DNA from: an uncultured Clostridium sp.
Lineage (GTDB): Bacteria > Cyanobacteriota > Vampirovibrionia > Gastranaerophilales > Gastranaerophilaceae
DNA: 50,900 nt
Direction of reading: 5' to 3'
Assembly (NCBI GenBank): GCA_905212085.1
Contig: CAJMDF010000011.1
Coordinates: 1 to 50,900 of the forward strand
Shown here: piece by piece, positions 1-7,124 of the stretch
Position numbering within the stretch: position 1 is the stretch's first letter
How the letters are laid out: each line of letters opens with the position of its first letter
The notes under the pieces: generated by a model
What the model saw: only the letters and a program-made list of their open reading frames with translations
What the model was told of the DNA's origin: nothing
Database searches by the model: none
Program-made: the position numbers and the translations under genes

Positions 1-328
1 ATAAAAATACTAATATCCCCCAAAAATTTCTTATTAAAAAACTTTTTGAATTTAATCTACTTTCAACCTTTTTATAAGACACATAATTATATAAATCTTG
101 AAAAGAAGAATATTTATATATTTTGCAATTAGAAAATTCAGGATAATTTTTTATGAGATATTCTAATTTTCCTTCATCATCTGCATAAAGATAAATATTA
201 AATTCCTCTCGTTTCAAAAACTCTAATAATACATTATACGCAACAAAAAAAATTCCACTCCTCGATGAATTTTTTCTTACTATATTGCAAACGACTGTTG
301 CGTCGTATAAAATATTTATCTTTTTCAT
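1..328 (-). CDS. Glycosyltransferase, N-terminal part (runs off left edge)
   Basis: The frame is open from an ATG at 328 to the window edge (109 codons). A GGAG Shine-Dalgarno lies about 8 nt upstream of the ATG. The product starts MKKINILYDATVVCNI and continues with SRSGIFFVAYN, then a strand ending in NIYLYADD. In the GT-B family-1 glycosyltransferases I know, a similar opening (a short strand with ILYD, then an RSGI[FY] segment before the first helix) forms the first Rossmann half. The catalytic C-terminal half lies outside the window. The XRE gene at 487 is divergent, with an AT-rich repeated region between. A surface-polysaccharide role is inferred. The right edge also starts a gene that looks polysaccharide-related. 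Confidence 0.6.
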   Translation of the reverse strand, partial: MKKINILYDATVVCNIVRKNSSRSGIFFVAYNVLLEFLKREEFNIYLYADDEGKLEYLIKNYPEFSNCKIYKYSSFQDLYNYVSYKKVESRLNSKSFLIRNFWGILVFL

Positions 329-398
329 AACTTCTCCAAAAATTACCATTAAAAGGTATATTTTTCAAATTTCTTACCATTAAATATAAATAATTTAA

Positions 399-438
399 CA
401 TTAAATATTAATTTGTCAAGCTTACTTAATATTTAATG
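399..438. promoter_or_regulatory. 13-bp inverted repeat, candidate operator of the XRE gene
   Basis: A perfect 13-bp inverted repeat, CATTAAATATTAA at 399-411 and TTAATATTTAATG at 426-438, is separated by 14 bp. It lies between the divergent glycosyltransferase and XRE genes. A further half-site-like CCATTAAATAT occurs near 378. AT-rich sequence makes chance repeats more likely, but 13/13 just ahead of a DNA-binding protein gene is suggestive of autoregulation. Confidence 0.45.
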
Positions 439-486
439 GGGTTAAATATAGAAAAAATGTATTTTAGAATATTAAATGGAGAAATT

Positions 487-804
487 ATGAACTCATTAAA
501 ATTATTTGGCAAAAGATTAAAAGAGCTCAGAAAAATAAATAAACTTACACAGGAACAATTATCTGAAATTATCGGGCTTGATCCTAAACAAATTTGCAGA
601 ATTGAAAATGGTGCCTGTTTTACGACTTTTGAAACATTACAGAAAATCTCAAAAGTTTTTAATGTAGAAATTTCAGACCTATTCTTTTATGAGCATCAAA
701 AAACAAAAGATGCACTTATTAATGAAATGAATGAAATATTCCAAAGTGCATCTGATGATCAAATTCAACTTATTTATAAAATTGTAAAAGCTATTAATTA
801 CTAG
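487..804 (+). CDS. XRE/Cro-family helix-turn-helix regulator
   Basis: A 105-residue protein. Residues about 7-62 form an HTH_3 domain (GKRLKELRKINKLTQEQLSE, then LDPKQICRIENG and a KVFNVEISDLF ending), followed by a short helical tail. The start at 487 is chosen because GGAG lies 5-7 nt upstream; an in-frame ATG at 436 has no ribosome-binding site and sits inside the inverted repeat at 399-438. The stop overlaps the convergent gene at 794 by 11 bp. Family members repress or activate nearby genes as dimers. Its target is unknown; the repeat and the divergent glycosyltransferase are the obvious candidates. Confidence 0.85.
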   Translation: MNSLKLFGKRLKELRKINKLTQEQLSEIIGLDPKQICRIENGACFTTFETLQKISKVFNVEISDLFFYEHQKTKDALINEMNEIFQSASDDQIQLIYKIVKAINY

Positions 805-1174
805 ATTCGTCTTCTGAATCTTCATCTTTTTTAATTTTTTCTAATACCATATTAGCCATCTCTTTAGCAATAATTCGTTGAGTATCAGCGGGGCAATTTT
901 GCAACATATTCATAGCTGTTCTCAATGTAGAATCAATATCATACCAACGGCCTTTTCTATTGTCATCAAGACCTGATCCTACCGCGTTTATAATATCTTC
1001 TACAGCTTCAAATTTTTCATCTTCGATATTGTGTTCAATAATAATCTTAATCAAATTTAAAGCAATTCTAATTTGAGTTTCATCATCAGTTTCTTCCAAA
1101 GTTTTTACAGCCTGAGATAAAACAGGATCTTTATCATACCAACGTCTGTGCTGATTTGTGTATTCTTCTTTCAT
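794..1174 (-). CDS. Small acidic protein with two tandem RWYD repeats, unknown function
   Basis: A 126-residue protein built from two similar halves. Residues about 11-50 begin RRWYDKDPVLSQAVKTLEE and residues about 75-115 begin GRWYDIDSTLRTAMNMLQ; each RWYD is followed by D or S and then by amphipathic helices. The C terminus is charged (EDSEDESSN). There is no signal peptide or membrane segment. The start has a strong AAGGAGAGG Shine-Dalgarno 5 nt upstream. The 3' end overlaps the convergent XRE gene. I do not recognise a function; an internal duplication of a small helical module is what the sequence shows. Confidence 0.8.
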   Translation of the reverse strand: MKEEYTNQHRRWYDKDPVLSQAVKTLEETDDETQIRIALNLIKIIIEHNIEDEKFEAVEDIINAVGSGLDDNRKGRWYDIDSTLRTAMNMLQNCPADTQRIIAKEMANMVLEKIKKDEDSEDESSN

Positions 1175-1238
1175 AACGCCTCTCCTTATACATATAGAAT
1201 AAGACTATTATGAATGTTTTTCGGTAATATGTCAATAC

Positions 1239-1517
1239 CTAGCCTTGTTTGAAGGTTACACCTTTTGTACCTTTAGGATATTCCCAGCCTAAGGAAGCAC
1301 TCTCACATGCAATCCTGCAAGCCCCGCATTCTAAACAGTTTTCATAATTTACAATTAATTTCTGCATATTTTCATCCCACTCATAAACTCCAGCAGGACA
1401 AACTGTTGTACATATTTTAGACTTACAAACTCGACAACACTCTTGCACAGGCTCCAAGTGAGATTTTGTATCAGGTGTATATTTTACCGTATATAATTTA
1501 TCTTCTAAGTCACTCAT
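1239..1517 (-). CDS. fixX: FixX-like ferredoxin partner of FixC
   Basis: A 92-residue ferredoxin-like protein. Numbered from the chosen start, cysteines at 27, 28, 31, 36 and 40 are followed by C61-x2-C64-x2-C67-x3-C71, the 4Fe-4S pattern of FixX and of the C terminus of ETF-quinone oxidoreductase. The start at 1517 is chosen because its ATGA overlaps the fixC stop; an ATG at 1535 is the alternative. By family, FixX receives electrons with FixC from an electron-transfer flavoprotein (FixAB/EtfAB) and passes them to quinone or ferredoxin. No fixA or fixB gene is visible here, so the electron donor must be encoded elsewhere. Confidence 0.85.
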   Translation of the reverse strand: MSDLEDKLYTVKYTPDTKSHLEPVQECCRVCKSKICTTVCPAGVYEWDENMQKLIVNYENCLECGACRIACESASLGWEYPKGTKGVTFKQG

Positions 1518-2821
1518 TTTATCAAAATACTCCATAATAATTTAACAGCAGTCCAAAAATCTTTGAATAATTCTGATATTTTTCTATCAGTGAAAATACT
1601 TTTTATAAACTTATGATATTTCTCTCTTTTTGGAATACTGTCAACTGACGTAAACATTTCAAAGAAAGAATTAATTTTCTTAGGATAGTATCCTAAAAAT
1701 TCCTCAACTCTTTCTTGAATTCCACCCATTAAATCTTGGTAAGTTCTCAAATCCTTGATAATAAAAGAATTTTCGAGTTCTTCCTGATAATGAGAAAGAG
1801 CTGTTTCCGAAAAATCCTGCTTACCCAGAGCTATCACAGCAGTTTCTCCTGCGAGTTTACCAGAAATCATCGCCAAATTTGTACCTTCCCAATGCATATT
1901 ATTGACAAACATCGCAGCATCGCCACACACCATAACTCCTGCACCAAATAGCAAAGGCACCTTTTTATACCCGCCCTCAGGAATTAAATGGGCAGAATAT
2001 TCCAATAATTCTCCATCTTTTATCAAAGGTGCAATCTCTGGGTGCAATTTCAATTTATCTAACAGATCATAAGGTCTGATGCCTTTTTCAATTAGCTCAC
2101 TTAACGTTACACCTAAGCCTATACTAATTGAATTTTTATTTGTATACAAAAATCCCAAACCTAACATTCCAAGCATAGGTCCGCCAAAGATTTCATAAAT
2201 ACAACCCTCATCATCATTTACATGAAACCTTTCATTTATAACTTCCTGCGGAAGTTTGATAACCTCTTTGACACTCAATGCAACATCTTCAGGAGTCAAA
2301 TCACCGCGAAGCCCTACCTGCTTAGCCAACAAAGAATTCACACCGTCTGCTAATACAACAATATTAGAATAATAATCTTCTAATTCAGTTCTTACACCTA
2401 TTACAAAACCGTCTTGGACAATCAATTCTCTGACTACGGTTTCTTCAACCAATATAACACCGGCTTTTTTAGCTTCATCAGCCATCCAACGGTCAAATTT
2501 TCCTCTAATTACAGTGTAACTTACAGGATTTTCATGGCGTTTTTTATATGAAATAACAGTTGCATCTTCTTCTCCCAACAACGCATATTTATGTTCAATA
2601 TTTTTTCTTTCTAAAGGCGCATTCTCTTCAAAATCAGGAAAAATTTCACGTGTCGGTTGGGCATAAATTGCACCGCCAAAGACATTTTTGCTGCCTGAAT
2701 ATTTCCCTCTTTCAATTAAAATAACCTGTTTCCCAGCTCTTGCGAGAGTAATTGCGCAAGATATTCCTGCAGGACCTCCGCCTACAACTATAACCTCTGT
2801 TTTATTTTCCTCGTTCTCCAT
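1514..2821 (-). CDS. fixC: FixC-like FAD-dependent oxidoreductase (ETF-quinone oxidoreductase family)
   Basis: A 435-residue flavoprotein. It has an N-terminal Rossmann FAD site, VIVVGGGPAGISCAITLARA, at about residues 9-28, ending in an acidic ERG, and a second FAD segment, GVMVCGDAAMFVNN, near residue 295. These are typical of the FixC/GG-reductase/ETF-QO family. The start at 2821 is preferred to an upstream in-frame ATG because GGGGCG lies 5 nt upstream and the FAD motif then falls at the usual distance. It is translationally coupled to fixX by an ATGA overlap. The pair probably links flavoprotein-derived electrons to the quinone pool or ferredoxin; substrate and partner are unknown. Confidence 0.85.
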   Translation of the reverse strand: MENEENKTEVIVVGGGPAGISCAITLARAGKQVILIERGKYSGSKNVFGGAIYAQPTREIFPDFEENAPLERKNIEHKYALLGEEDATVISYKKRHENPVSYTVIRGKFDRWMADEAKKAGVILVEETVVRELIVQDGFVIGVRTELEDYYSNIVVLADGVNSLLAKQVGLRGDLTPEDVALSVKEVIKLPQEVINERFHVNDDEGCIYEIFGGPMLGMLGLGFLYTNKNSISIGLGVTLSELIEKGIRPYDLLDKLKLHPEIAPLIKDGELLEYSAHLIPEGGYKKVPLLFGAGVMVCGDAAMFVNNMHWEGTNLAMISGKLAGETAVIALGKQDFSETALSHYQEELENSFIIKDLRTYQDLMGGIQERVEEFLGYYPKKINSFFEMFTSVDSIPKREKYHKFIKSIFTDRKISELFKDFWTAVKLLWSILIK

Positions 2822-2832
2822 AATCGCCCCGA

Positions 2833-2860
2833 TATATAAATGTAATATGTATACAACCAA
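2833..2860 (-). promoter_or_regulatory. Predicted promoter of fixCX
   Basis: On the minus strand TTGGTT (2860-2855), a 16-bp spacer and TATATA (2838-2833) lie just upstream of the fixC ribosome-binding site. The rsmD gene diverges from the same short interval. Confidence 0.45.
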
Positions 2861-2886
2861 AACTATACATCAAATTTTATTCATTG

Positions 2887-2892
2887 TAAAAT
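2887..2892 (+). promoter_or_regulatory. -10 box placed for leaderless rsmD mRNA
   Basis: TAAAAT is followed by 7 nt and then the rsmD ATG; there is no Shine-Dalgarno. A weak -35, TATACA, lies 17 bp upstream at 2864-2869. Transcription would start at or next to the A of the ATG. Confidence 0.5.
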
Positions 2893-2899
2893 AGTTAAT

Positions 2900-3415
2900 A
2901 TGATAATCACAGCAGGCAAATTTAAAGGGCAAAAAGTAACTGCCCCTGACGAAAATATCACTAGACCTACACTATCAAAAGTTAGAATGAGTATTTTCAA
3001 TACATTACAAACCTTAATTGATTTTGATGGCAGCTCATTCCTTGATATGTATGCAGGTTCAGGCATTATGGGGTTAGAAGCTCTTTCAAGAGGATTTTCA
3101 AATGTCTGCGCAATAGAAAAAAATCCAAAAGCTGCTAAAATTATCAAAGCTAATTTTCAAAAATTTAACCCTAAACCTGAATTAATAATAGGTGATAGTT
3201 TAAAAATTGCACCTAAATTAAAAAATAAATTTGATGTAATCTATATTGATCCACCTTATTTTTCTGGTATTTATGAAAACAGTCTTGAAGCAATTAAAAA
3301 TATATCCTCAAACATTGTAATCTTAGAACATGTTACAGATGTTGATTTTTCTGATTTTGAATTAATTAAACAAAAAAAATATGGAGATAAGTTTATAACA
3401 TTTTTAAGAAAATAA
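2900..3415 (+). CDS. rsmD: 16S rRNA (guanine966-N2)-methyltransferase RsmD
   Basis: A 171-residue class I methyltransferase. The N terminus MIITAGKFKGQKV is followed by RPTLSKVRMSIFN, the usual RsmD substrate-binding segment. The SAM-binding motif FLDMYAGSGIMGLEALSRG follows at about residues 47-65, and then YIDPPY near residue 115, the N-methyltransferase catalytic motif. Length is close to the family norm of about 185. By family it methylates G966 of 16S rRNA in the assembled small subunit. The start has no Shine-Dalgarno and appears leaderless. It ends at a hairpin shared with the convergent HU gene. Confidence 0.93.
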   Translation: MIITAGKFKGQKVTAPDENITRPTLSKVRMSIFNTLQTLIDFDGSSFLDMYAGSGIMGLEALSRGFSNVCAIEKNPKAAKIIKANFQKFNPKPELIIGDSLKIAPKLKNKFDVIYIDPPYFSGIYENSLEAIKNISSNIVILEHVTDVDFSDFELIKQKKYGDKFITFLRK

Positions 3416-3451
3416 AAAAACAGAGCCGAACATTATCGACTCTGCTTTTTA
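3415..3451. terminator. Bidirectional intrinsic terminator between rsmD and HU
   Basis: A stem CAGAGCCGA / TCGACTCTG at 3421-3444 with a 6-nt loop, one C-A mismatch on the plus strand and a G-U pair on the minus strand. It is flanked by an A-run on the left and CTTTTTA on the right, so it can serve both convergent genes. Confidence 0.75.
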
Positions 3452-3465
3452 TTTATAATTCAAAC

Positions 3466-3738
3466 TTATTTTACTAATTCTTTGAATTTTTTACCAGCTG
3501 AGAAAGCAGGAACTGTTTTAGCAGCAATTTTCAAAGGAGCGCCAGTTTGTGGATTTCTACCAGTTCTAGCAGCTCTTTTGCGTGGTTCGAATGTACCAAA
3601 ACCAACTAATGTAACTTTTTTACCTTTTGAAACAGTTTTTTCAATAGTTTCTAAAGTAGCTGCAATAATGTCAGCTGTAGCTTTTTGAGAAACTTTTGCT
3701 TTCTTAGATACTTCTTTTACTAATTCTTCTTTGTTCAT
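3466..3738 (-). CDS. hup: HU family DNA-binding protein
   Basis: A 90-residue histone-like protein. The N-terminal dimerisation helices (MNKEELVKEVSKKAKVSQ) are followed by the signature GFGTFEPRKRAARTGRNPQT at about residues 46-65 and a C-terminal FSAGKKFKELV; full family length. HU binds DNA with little sequence specificity and bends or compacts the nucleoid. It has a near-perfect AAGGAGG ribosome-binding site and a strong promoter about 80 bp upstream, which fits high expression. Confidence 0.96.
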   Translation of the reverse strand: MNKEELVKEVSKKAKVSQKATADIIAATLETIEKTVSKGKKVTLVGFGTFEPRKRAARTGRNPQTGAPLKIAAKTVPAFSAGKKFKELVK

Positions 3739-3818
3739 TATGAACCTCCTTTTACCTTGTGCATACAGTAATAGACCATTTACTCTCTCTTATGCATGCT
3801 CGTGTCTCGACAAAGATT

Positions 3819-3846
3819 ATTATACCATTTTATTTAAATTTGGCAA
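3819..3846 (-). promoter_or_regulatory. Strong sigma-70-type promoter of HU
   Basis: On the minus strand TTGCCA (3846-3841), a 16-bp spacer and a perfect TATAAT (3824-3819). The predicted transcript starts near 3812, giving a leader of about 75 nt before the HU start. The rest of the 3739-3940 gap shows nothing else that I recognise. Confidence 0.7.
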
Positions 3847-3940
3847 GTGTTTTTCAAAAAAAATCTACATGAATTTAAAATATACATTGCTTTTTAAGGA
3901 ATTGATATCCTTAAAAGCCAATAAATAAAGTATAAGAGCA

Positions 3941-4813
3941 CTAATTATAAGACTTTGGGTCAACTCGTGCAAACTTTACATCTTTATAAAAATACTGAAG
4001 AATTTGATATGCATTATACCCTTGATTAGCAAGATTATTAGCACCATGCTGCGACATGCCTACACCATGCCCGTTTTTTTTGACATTATCGTCAAAAGAC
4101 GGGACTGATCTTAAATAAGGCAGACTAGCACCCCAGCTGTTGACATTTGTCTGTCCGCCTGCAGATGCTGAATAATAAGCATTTATAATTTTCATATTAT
4201 ATGTAAGCACAATACCTTTTGTTTCATCTACAGCGTAATTGGTATCAGGAGTTTCACGGGATGCCCCTCCATATGCCTGATCTTCAGGCGTATCTTTTAA
4301 ATCATATCCATATCTTGCTCTTTTACCCAAATTTGCAAGAGCATAACTTCTTGCAGCTATTGCTTGCGCTTTATGAGCTTCAGTAGCCCAGCTTGAAGGC
4401 ATTTCAGCAGGGACAACACCTTTTATATAATCCTCTAACGGAACATTATTAATAACAGTCAATTTACCGTTTTTGTTTTGAATCATTATAATTCCACGGT
4501 ACCATTTTCCTTTTGCACTGACAAATCCGGGACTTAAAGGTTTTATTACAATATTATCTGAATTAATTTTATAATAAGTCCCCTTATATAAAATTGCCAT
4601 TAAATTATGATAAGGTTTAATTTCATAGCCCTTCATCGCATCTAAATCACACACAGTATGATTTGTATTTGCATCAATAATTGTGCCTTTAACAGATGTT
4701 CCGATAGCAGAAGATGTCACTTCAGTTTGCAGGCCTATTTTTATAGCAAAACTCGGACTGGCAAATATAACATTAATCAATAAAATTGTAATTAATAAAA
4801 CAATCTTTTTCAC
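3941..4813 (-). CDS. Exported SpoIID/LytB-domain protein
   Basis: A 290-residue protein with a signal peptide (MKKIVLLITILLINVIFASP, cleavage likely near SFA|IK). The C-terminal two thirds match the SpoIID family: VPLEDYIKGVVPAEMPSSW, then HKAQAIAARSYAL, and near the end NGHGVGMSQHGA, the family signature. In Bacillus SpoIID is a lytic transglycosylase acting on denuded glycan strands. Related proteins occur in non-sporulating Cyanobacteria and their gut relatives, so a cell-wall remodelling role is likely and sporulation is not implied. The start is GTG at 4813 with no Shine-Dalgarno; TATAAT lies exactly 7 nt upstream, so the mRNA is probably leaderless. Confidence 0.88.
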   Translation of the reverse strand: MKKIVLLITILLINVIFASPSFAIKIGLQTEVTSSAIGTSVKGTIIDANTNHTVCDLDAMKGYEIKPYHNLMAILYKGTYYKINSDNIVIKPLSPGFVSAKGKWYRGIIMIQNKNGKLTVINNVPLEDYIKGVVPAEMPSSWATEAHKAQAIAARSYALANLGKRARYGYDLKDTPEDQAYGGASRETPDTNYAVDETKGIVLTYNMKIINAYYSASAGGQTNVNSWGASLPYLRSVPSFDDNVKKNGHGVGMSQHGANNLANQGYNAYQILQYFYKDVKFARVDPKSYN

Positions 4814-4820
4814 ATTAATT

Positions 4821-4826
4821 ATTATA
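4821..4826 (-). promoter_or_regulatory. -10 box placed for leaderless SpoIID-like mRNA
   Basis: A perfect TATAAT on the minus strand ends 7 nt before the GTG start at 4813. No convincing -35 box and no Shine-Dalgarno are visible. Confidence 0.45.
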
Positions 4827-4848
4827 ACACATCAATCGATAAATATTC

Positions 4849-5481
4849 TTAGGCCATGTGATTGATTTTTTTAGAATTTTTCAAATCCAAAGAAGCCTTT
4901 ACTCTGTGAGAAAAATCCTCTCCAAATTTTTGTCCTATTGCATATGATCCCATAGAACCGCCTACAAATATTAATCCTTTAACTACAGCTCCTACTTTCC
5001 CGCCTAATTTATGTTTTTCAACATAATCAAATACAGGTTTTATCATTTTTTTATCTGATATTTTTTTTATAGCTGATTGAACTTCTTTTGAATTTAGAGC
5101 TTTATCATAGTACATTTTTACCATACCTTCACCTGCAAACATCGCAGACAAAGCAGCTGCCTCTGTAATTCCTGTACCTACTTTATCCTCTGACATAGCA
5201 GTTTTTATAACACTTGATGCACAAATCAAAGGATTTACATTGTCTATAGCAAATTTTGTAACTTTCCCAGCATATTCAAAAGCTTTATTCTGTTTAGCTA
5301 ACTCAGAAAATACACTCAAAGTACTCCTTGCAGCATTCGCAGCCAATCCGTCATACTTTGCAACTTCTTGAACTAAACCAGCAGTCTGCCCCAAAGTCAC
5401 AGCACCACGTCCAATATCACCATTTTTAGTTTTATCGGCATTTCTATATGCAAATATTCCTGATGCTACTGCACTGAACAC
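4849..5481 (-). CDS. Unknown alanine- and glycine-rich protein
   Basis: A 210-residue protein of unknown function. The sequence alternates amphipathic helices with small-residue stretches (AAALSAMFAGEGMVK around 110-125; VGAVVKGLIFVGGSMGSYAIG around 170-190) that could insert into or lie on a membrane. There is no clear signal peptide. The start is a GTG at 5481 with AAGGTGA 7-8 nt upstream. It is followed by the SpoIID-like gene in the same direction. I recognise no family. Confidence 0.65.
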   Translation of the reverse strand: MFSAVASGIFAYRNADKTKNGDIGRGAVTLGQTAGLVQEVAKYDGLAANAARSTLSVFSELAKQNKAFEYAGKVTKFAIDNVNPLICASSVIKTAMSEDKVGTGITEAAALSAMFAGEGMVKMYYDKALNSKEVQSAIKKISDKKMIKPVFDYVEKHKLGGKVGAVVKGLIFVGGSMGSYAIGQKFGEDFSHRVKASLDLKNSKKINHMA

Positions 5482-5604
5482 AATAATTCACCTTTTTACT
5501 ACACTACATGTATATAAAGTATTTTTATTTATAAAAATTGCATAAAAGTTAGAAATATTTACATTTTTAATAAAAATGAACTCAAAAAATAAAAAATCGT
5601 TATA

Positions 5605-5632
5605 TTGATAATAGAAAAAAAACTGTTATAAT
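5605..5632 (+). promoter_or_regulatory. Promoter for leaderless transcription of the gene at 5640
   Basis: TTGATA (5605-5610), a 16-bp spacer and TATAAT (5627-5632), then 7 nt to the ATG at 5640. Both boxes are close to or at consensus and there is no Shine-Dalgarno. This is the clearest leaderless case in the window. Confidence 0.7.
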
Positions 5633-5639
5633 AACTATT

Positions 5640-6224
5640 ATGAAAAAATTCTTTTTGATATTAAGTATATTATTATTTTTTTGCAGTGCTCAAGCAGATG
5701 AATTGCCAAACATTCAAGTTGACATAAGAGATTATCATGGAATTATAGTTCCAACAGGGACATTCATTCCTGTTATGAATACTCAAGAAATTTCTACACA
5801 AACCTGCTCTGAAGGATATAAAGTAAAATTTATAGCAACAAACGATTTATATATGCACGACACAAATATAATCCCTAAAGATACAGAATTCTTTGGGTAT
5901 ATTGAAAAAATAAATGCTCCGGTAATCGGAACAAATGCTGCAATGAAAATAAGAATAAGCAAAATGAAATATTCTGATGGATATGAAATTCCTGTAAGAG
6001 GATACTTATATACTTCAAATAATAACCTTTTTGGAGGAGAATTATCTGAACCAGTAAAATATGTAAAAATGGCCCAAAGGCAACAAAGAATAAAAAGAAC
6101 AACAATACAATTAAAACCATCTGCCGAAAGAAAAATGGGAACGCATACAACAATCCCAACAGGTTCAAATGAATTAATTATACTTACATCTCCTGCATGG
6201 ATAACCCACACTGTAACAAATTGA
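5640..6224 (+). CDS. Secreted protein of unknown function, related to the next gene
   Basis: A 194-residue protein with a signal peptide (MKKFFLILSILLFFCSAQA, cleavage likely after AQA). The mature part has the order: VPTGTFIPVMNTQ; a strand and a turn with DTNIIPKDTEFFGYIEKI; KIRISKMKYSDGYEIPVRG; a late ELIILTSPA. The same order of segments is seen in the 248-residue neighbour at 6277, and it loosely recalls the beta-barrel C-terminal domain of TrbI/VirB10-type proteins (a tuned opening value, a G-x-V strand, an IP strand). That resemblance is by eye only. It lies upstream of tonB-exbBD and probably acts in the envelope. Confidence 0.75.
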   Translation: MKKFFLILSILLFFCSAQADELPNIQVDIRDYHGIIVPTGTFIPVMNTQEISTQTCSEGYKVKFIATNDLYMHDTNIIPKDTEFFGYIEKINAPVIGTNAAMKIRISKMKYSDGYEIPVRGYLYTSNNNLFGGELSEPVKYVKMAQRQQRIKRTTIQLKPSAERKMGTHTTIPTGSNELIILTSPAWITHTVTN

Positions 6225-6249
6225 CTTAAAATCTCTTATAAAATAAAAT
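6221..6249 (+). promoter_or_regulatory. Predicted promoter of the gene at 6277
   Basis: TTGACT (6221-6226) overlaps the stop codon of the previous gene; a 17-bp spacer leads to TAAAAT (6244-6249). The predicted start near 6256 leaves a 20-nt leader containing the AAAGG ribosome-binding site. Confidence 0.6.
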
Positions 6250-6276
6250 AATAGTAGATAAGTAGAAAGGTAAATT

Positions 6277-7023
6277 ATGAAAAAAACATTTGGATTATTT
6301 ATGACAACTGCATTATTATTGTCAACAAGCATTTCATATGCAGCACCAAATTTTGGTTACAGCCAGAATAACCCGGCACCTTCATATCAACAGAATTATT
6401 ATCCTACTCAAACATTGAGCGGCAATCAAACTTTAAAAGGAAGTGTCGTAACTGTTCCAGCAGGACAAAAAATTCCAGCTGTAGTTACAACACCTCTGAA
6501 TTCTGCGAATTTAACATTAGGGCAAAATGTAACATTAGCATTAGGCTCGGATTTTTATTATAACGGCAATTTAATTGCACCTGCAGGCAGTTCAATTACA
6601 GGTTCTGTACTTGAAGTATCAAAAGCAAAACATGGCAGTATGAACGGCAAATTATTAGTAAGATTCACCCAAATTGTAACTCCATATGGAATTCAAATTC
6701 CAATTTCTGCAGTTATAAAAACAAATGATAATACAGGAGTTTTAATAGGCGGAACAAAAATGGATGTAGCTAAAGATTACGGAAAAGATTTAGCAGTAGG
6801 CGCAGGTGCAGGAGCTCTTGCGGGAGTAATTATATCACCTCTTGCAGGCGGCAGCATCGGTAAAGGTACAGCACTGGCAACAGCTGTAGGTGCAGGAGGC
6901 GGACTTGTTAAATCAATATGGGATAAAGGGAATGACGTAGAAATCCCTGCTAATTCTGCAATTGAATTAGTCCTTACCCAACCGATTACTGTAAATCCAA
7001 CAATGTTTAATAATAATTATTAG
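6277..7023 (+). CDS. Secreted glycine-rich protein with VirB10/TrbI-like strand order
   Basis: A 248-residue protein with a signal peptide (cleavage likely at SYA|AP). After a Gln/Asn/Pro-rich stretch it reads VPAGQKIPAVVTTPLNSANL, then LIAPAGSSITGSVLEVSKA, then LLVRFTQIVTPYGIQIPISA. Next comes a glycine/alanine-rich segment (about residues 170-210) that could be a hydrophobic hairpin, and finally EIPANSAIELVLTQPI. The IPA...TP opening and closing strands recall the VirB10 C-terminal beta-barrel, but the protein is short and no type IV secretion genes are nearby. It is likely an envelope protein. AAAGG lies 9 nt upstream of the ATG. Confidence 0.75.
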   Translation: MKKTFGLFMTTALLLSTSISYAAPNFGYSQNNPAPSYQQNYYPTQTLSGNQTLKGSVVTVPAGQKIPAVVTTPLNSANLTLGQNVTLALGSDFYYNGNLIAPAGSSITGSVLEVSKAKHGSMNGKLLVRFTQIVTPYGIQIPISAVIKTNDNTGVLIGGTKMDVAKDYGKDLAVGAGAGALAGVIISPLAGGSIGKGTALATAVGAGGGLVKSIWDKGNDVEIPANSAIELVLTQPITVNPTMFNNNY

Positions 7024-7035
7024 TACATCGGGCAA

Positions 7036-7069
7036 TAATTTTATTTTTGTTTTAAAATAAAATTATAAT
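7036..7069. promoter_or_regulatory. AT-only 12-bp inverted repeat and -10 box ahead of tonB
   Basis: TAATTTTATTTT (7036-7047) and AAAATAAAATTA (7054-7065) form a perfect but GC-free stem; TATAAT follows at 7064-7069. The stem may act as a weak terminator for the upstream gene. The -10 would give a roughly 50-nt tonB leader. No good -35 box is visible. Confidence 0.35.
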
Positions 7070-7124
7070 GCGATTAGATAAAGATAGGGGAGCAATACGG
7101 TCAATATCCGTATAAAAGAAAATA

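Noticed and set aside
3941..4813. SpoIID-like gene as evidence for sporulation
   Set aside because: No other sporulation gene is present, the envelope genes are diderm, and SpoIID-domain proteins occur in non-sporulating Cyanobacteria.
5783..6211. 142-codon minus-strand frame opposite the secreted protein at 5640
   Set aside because: It has no ribosome-binding site, while the opposite gene has a signal peptide and a consensus promoter.
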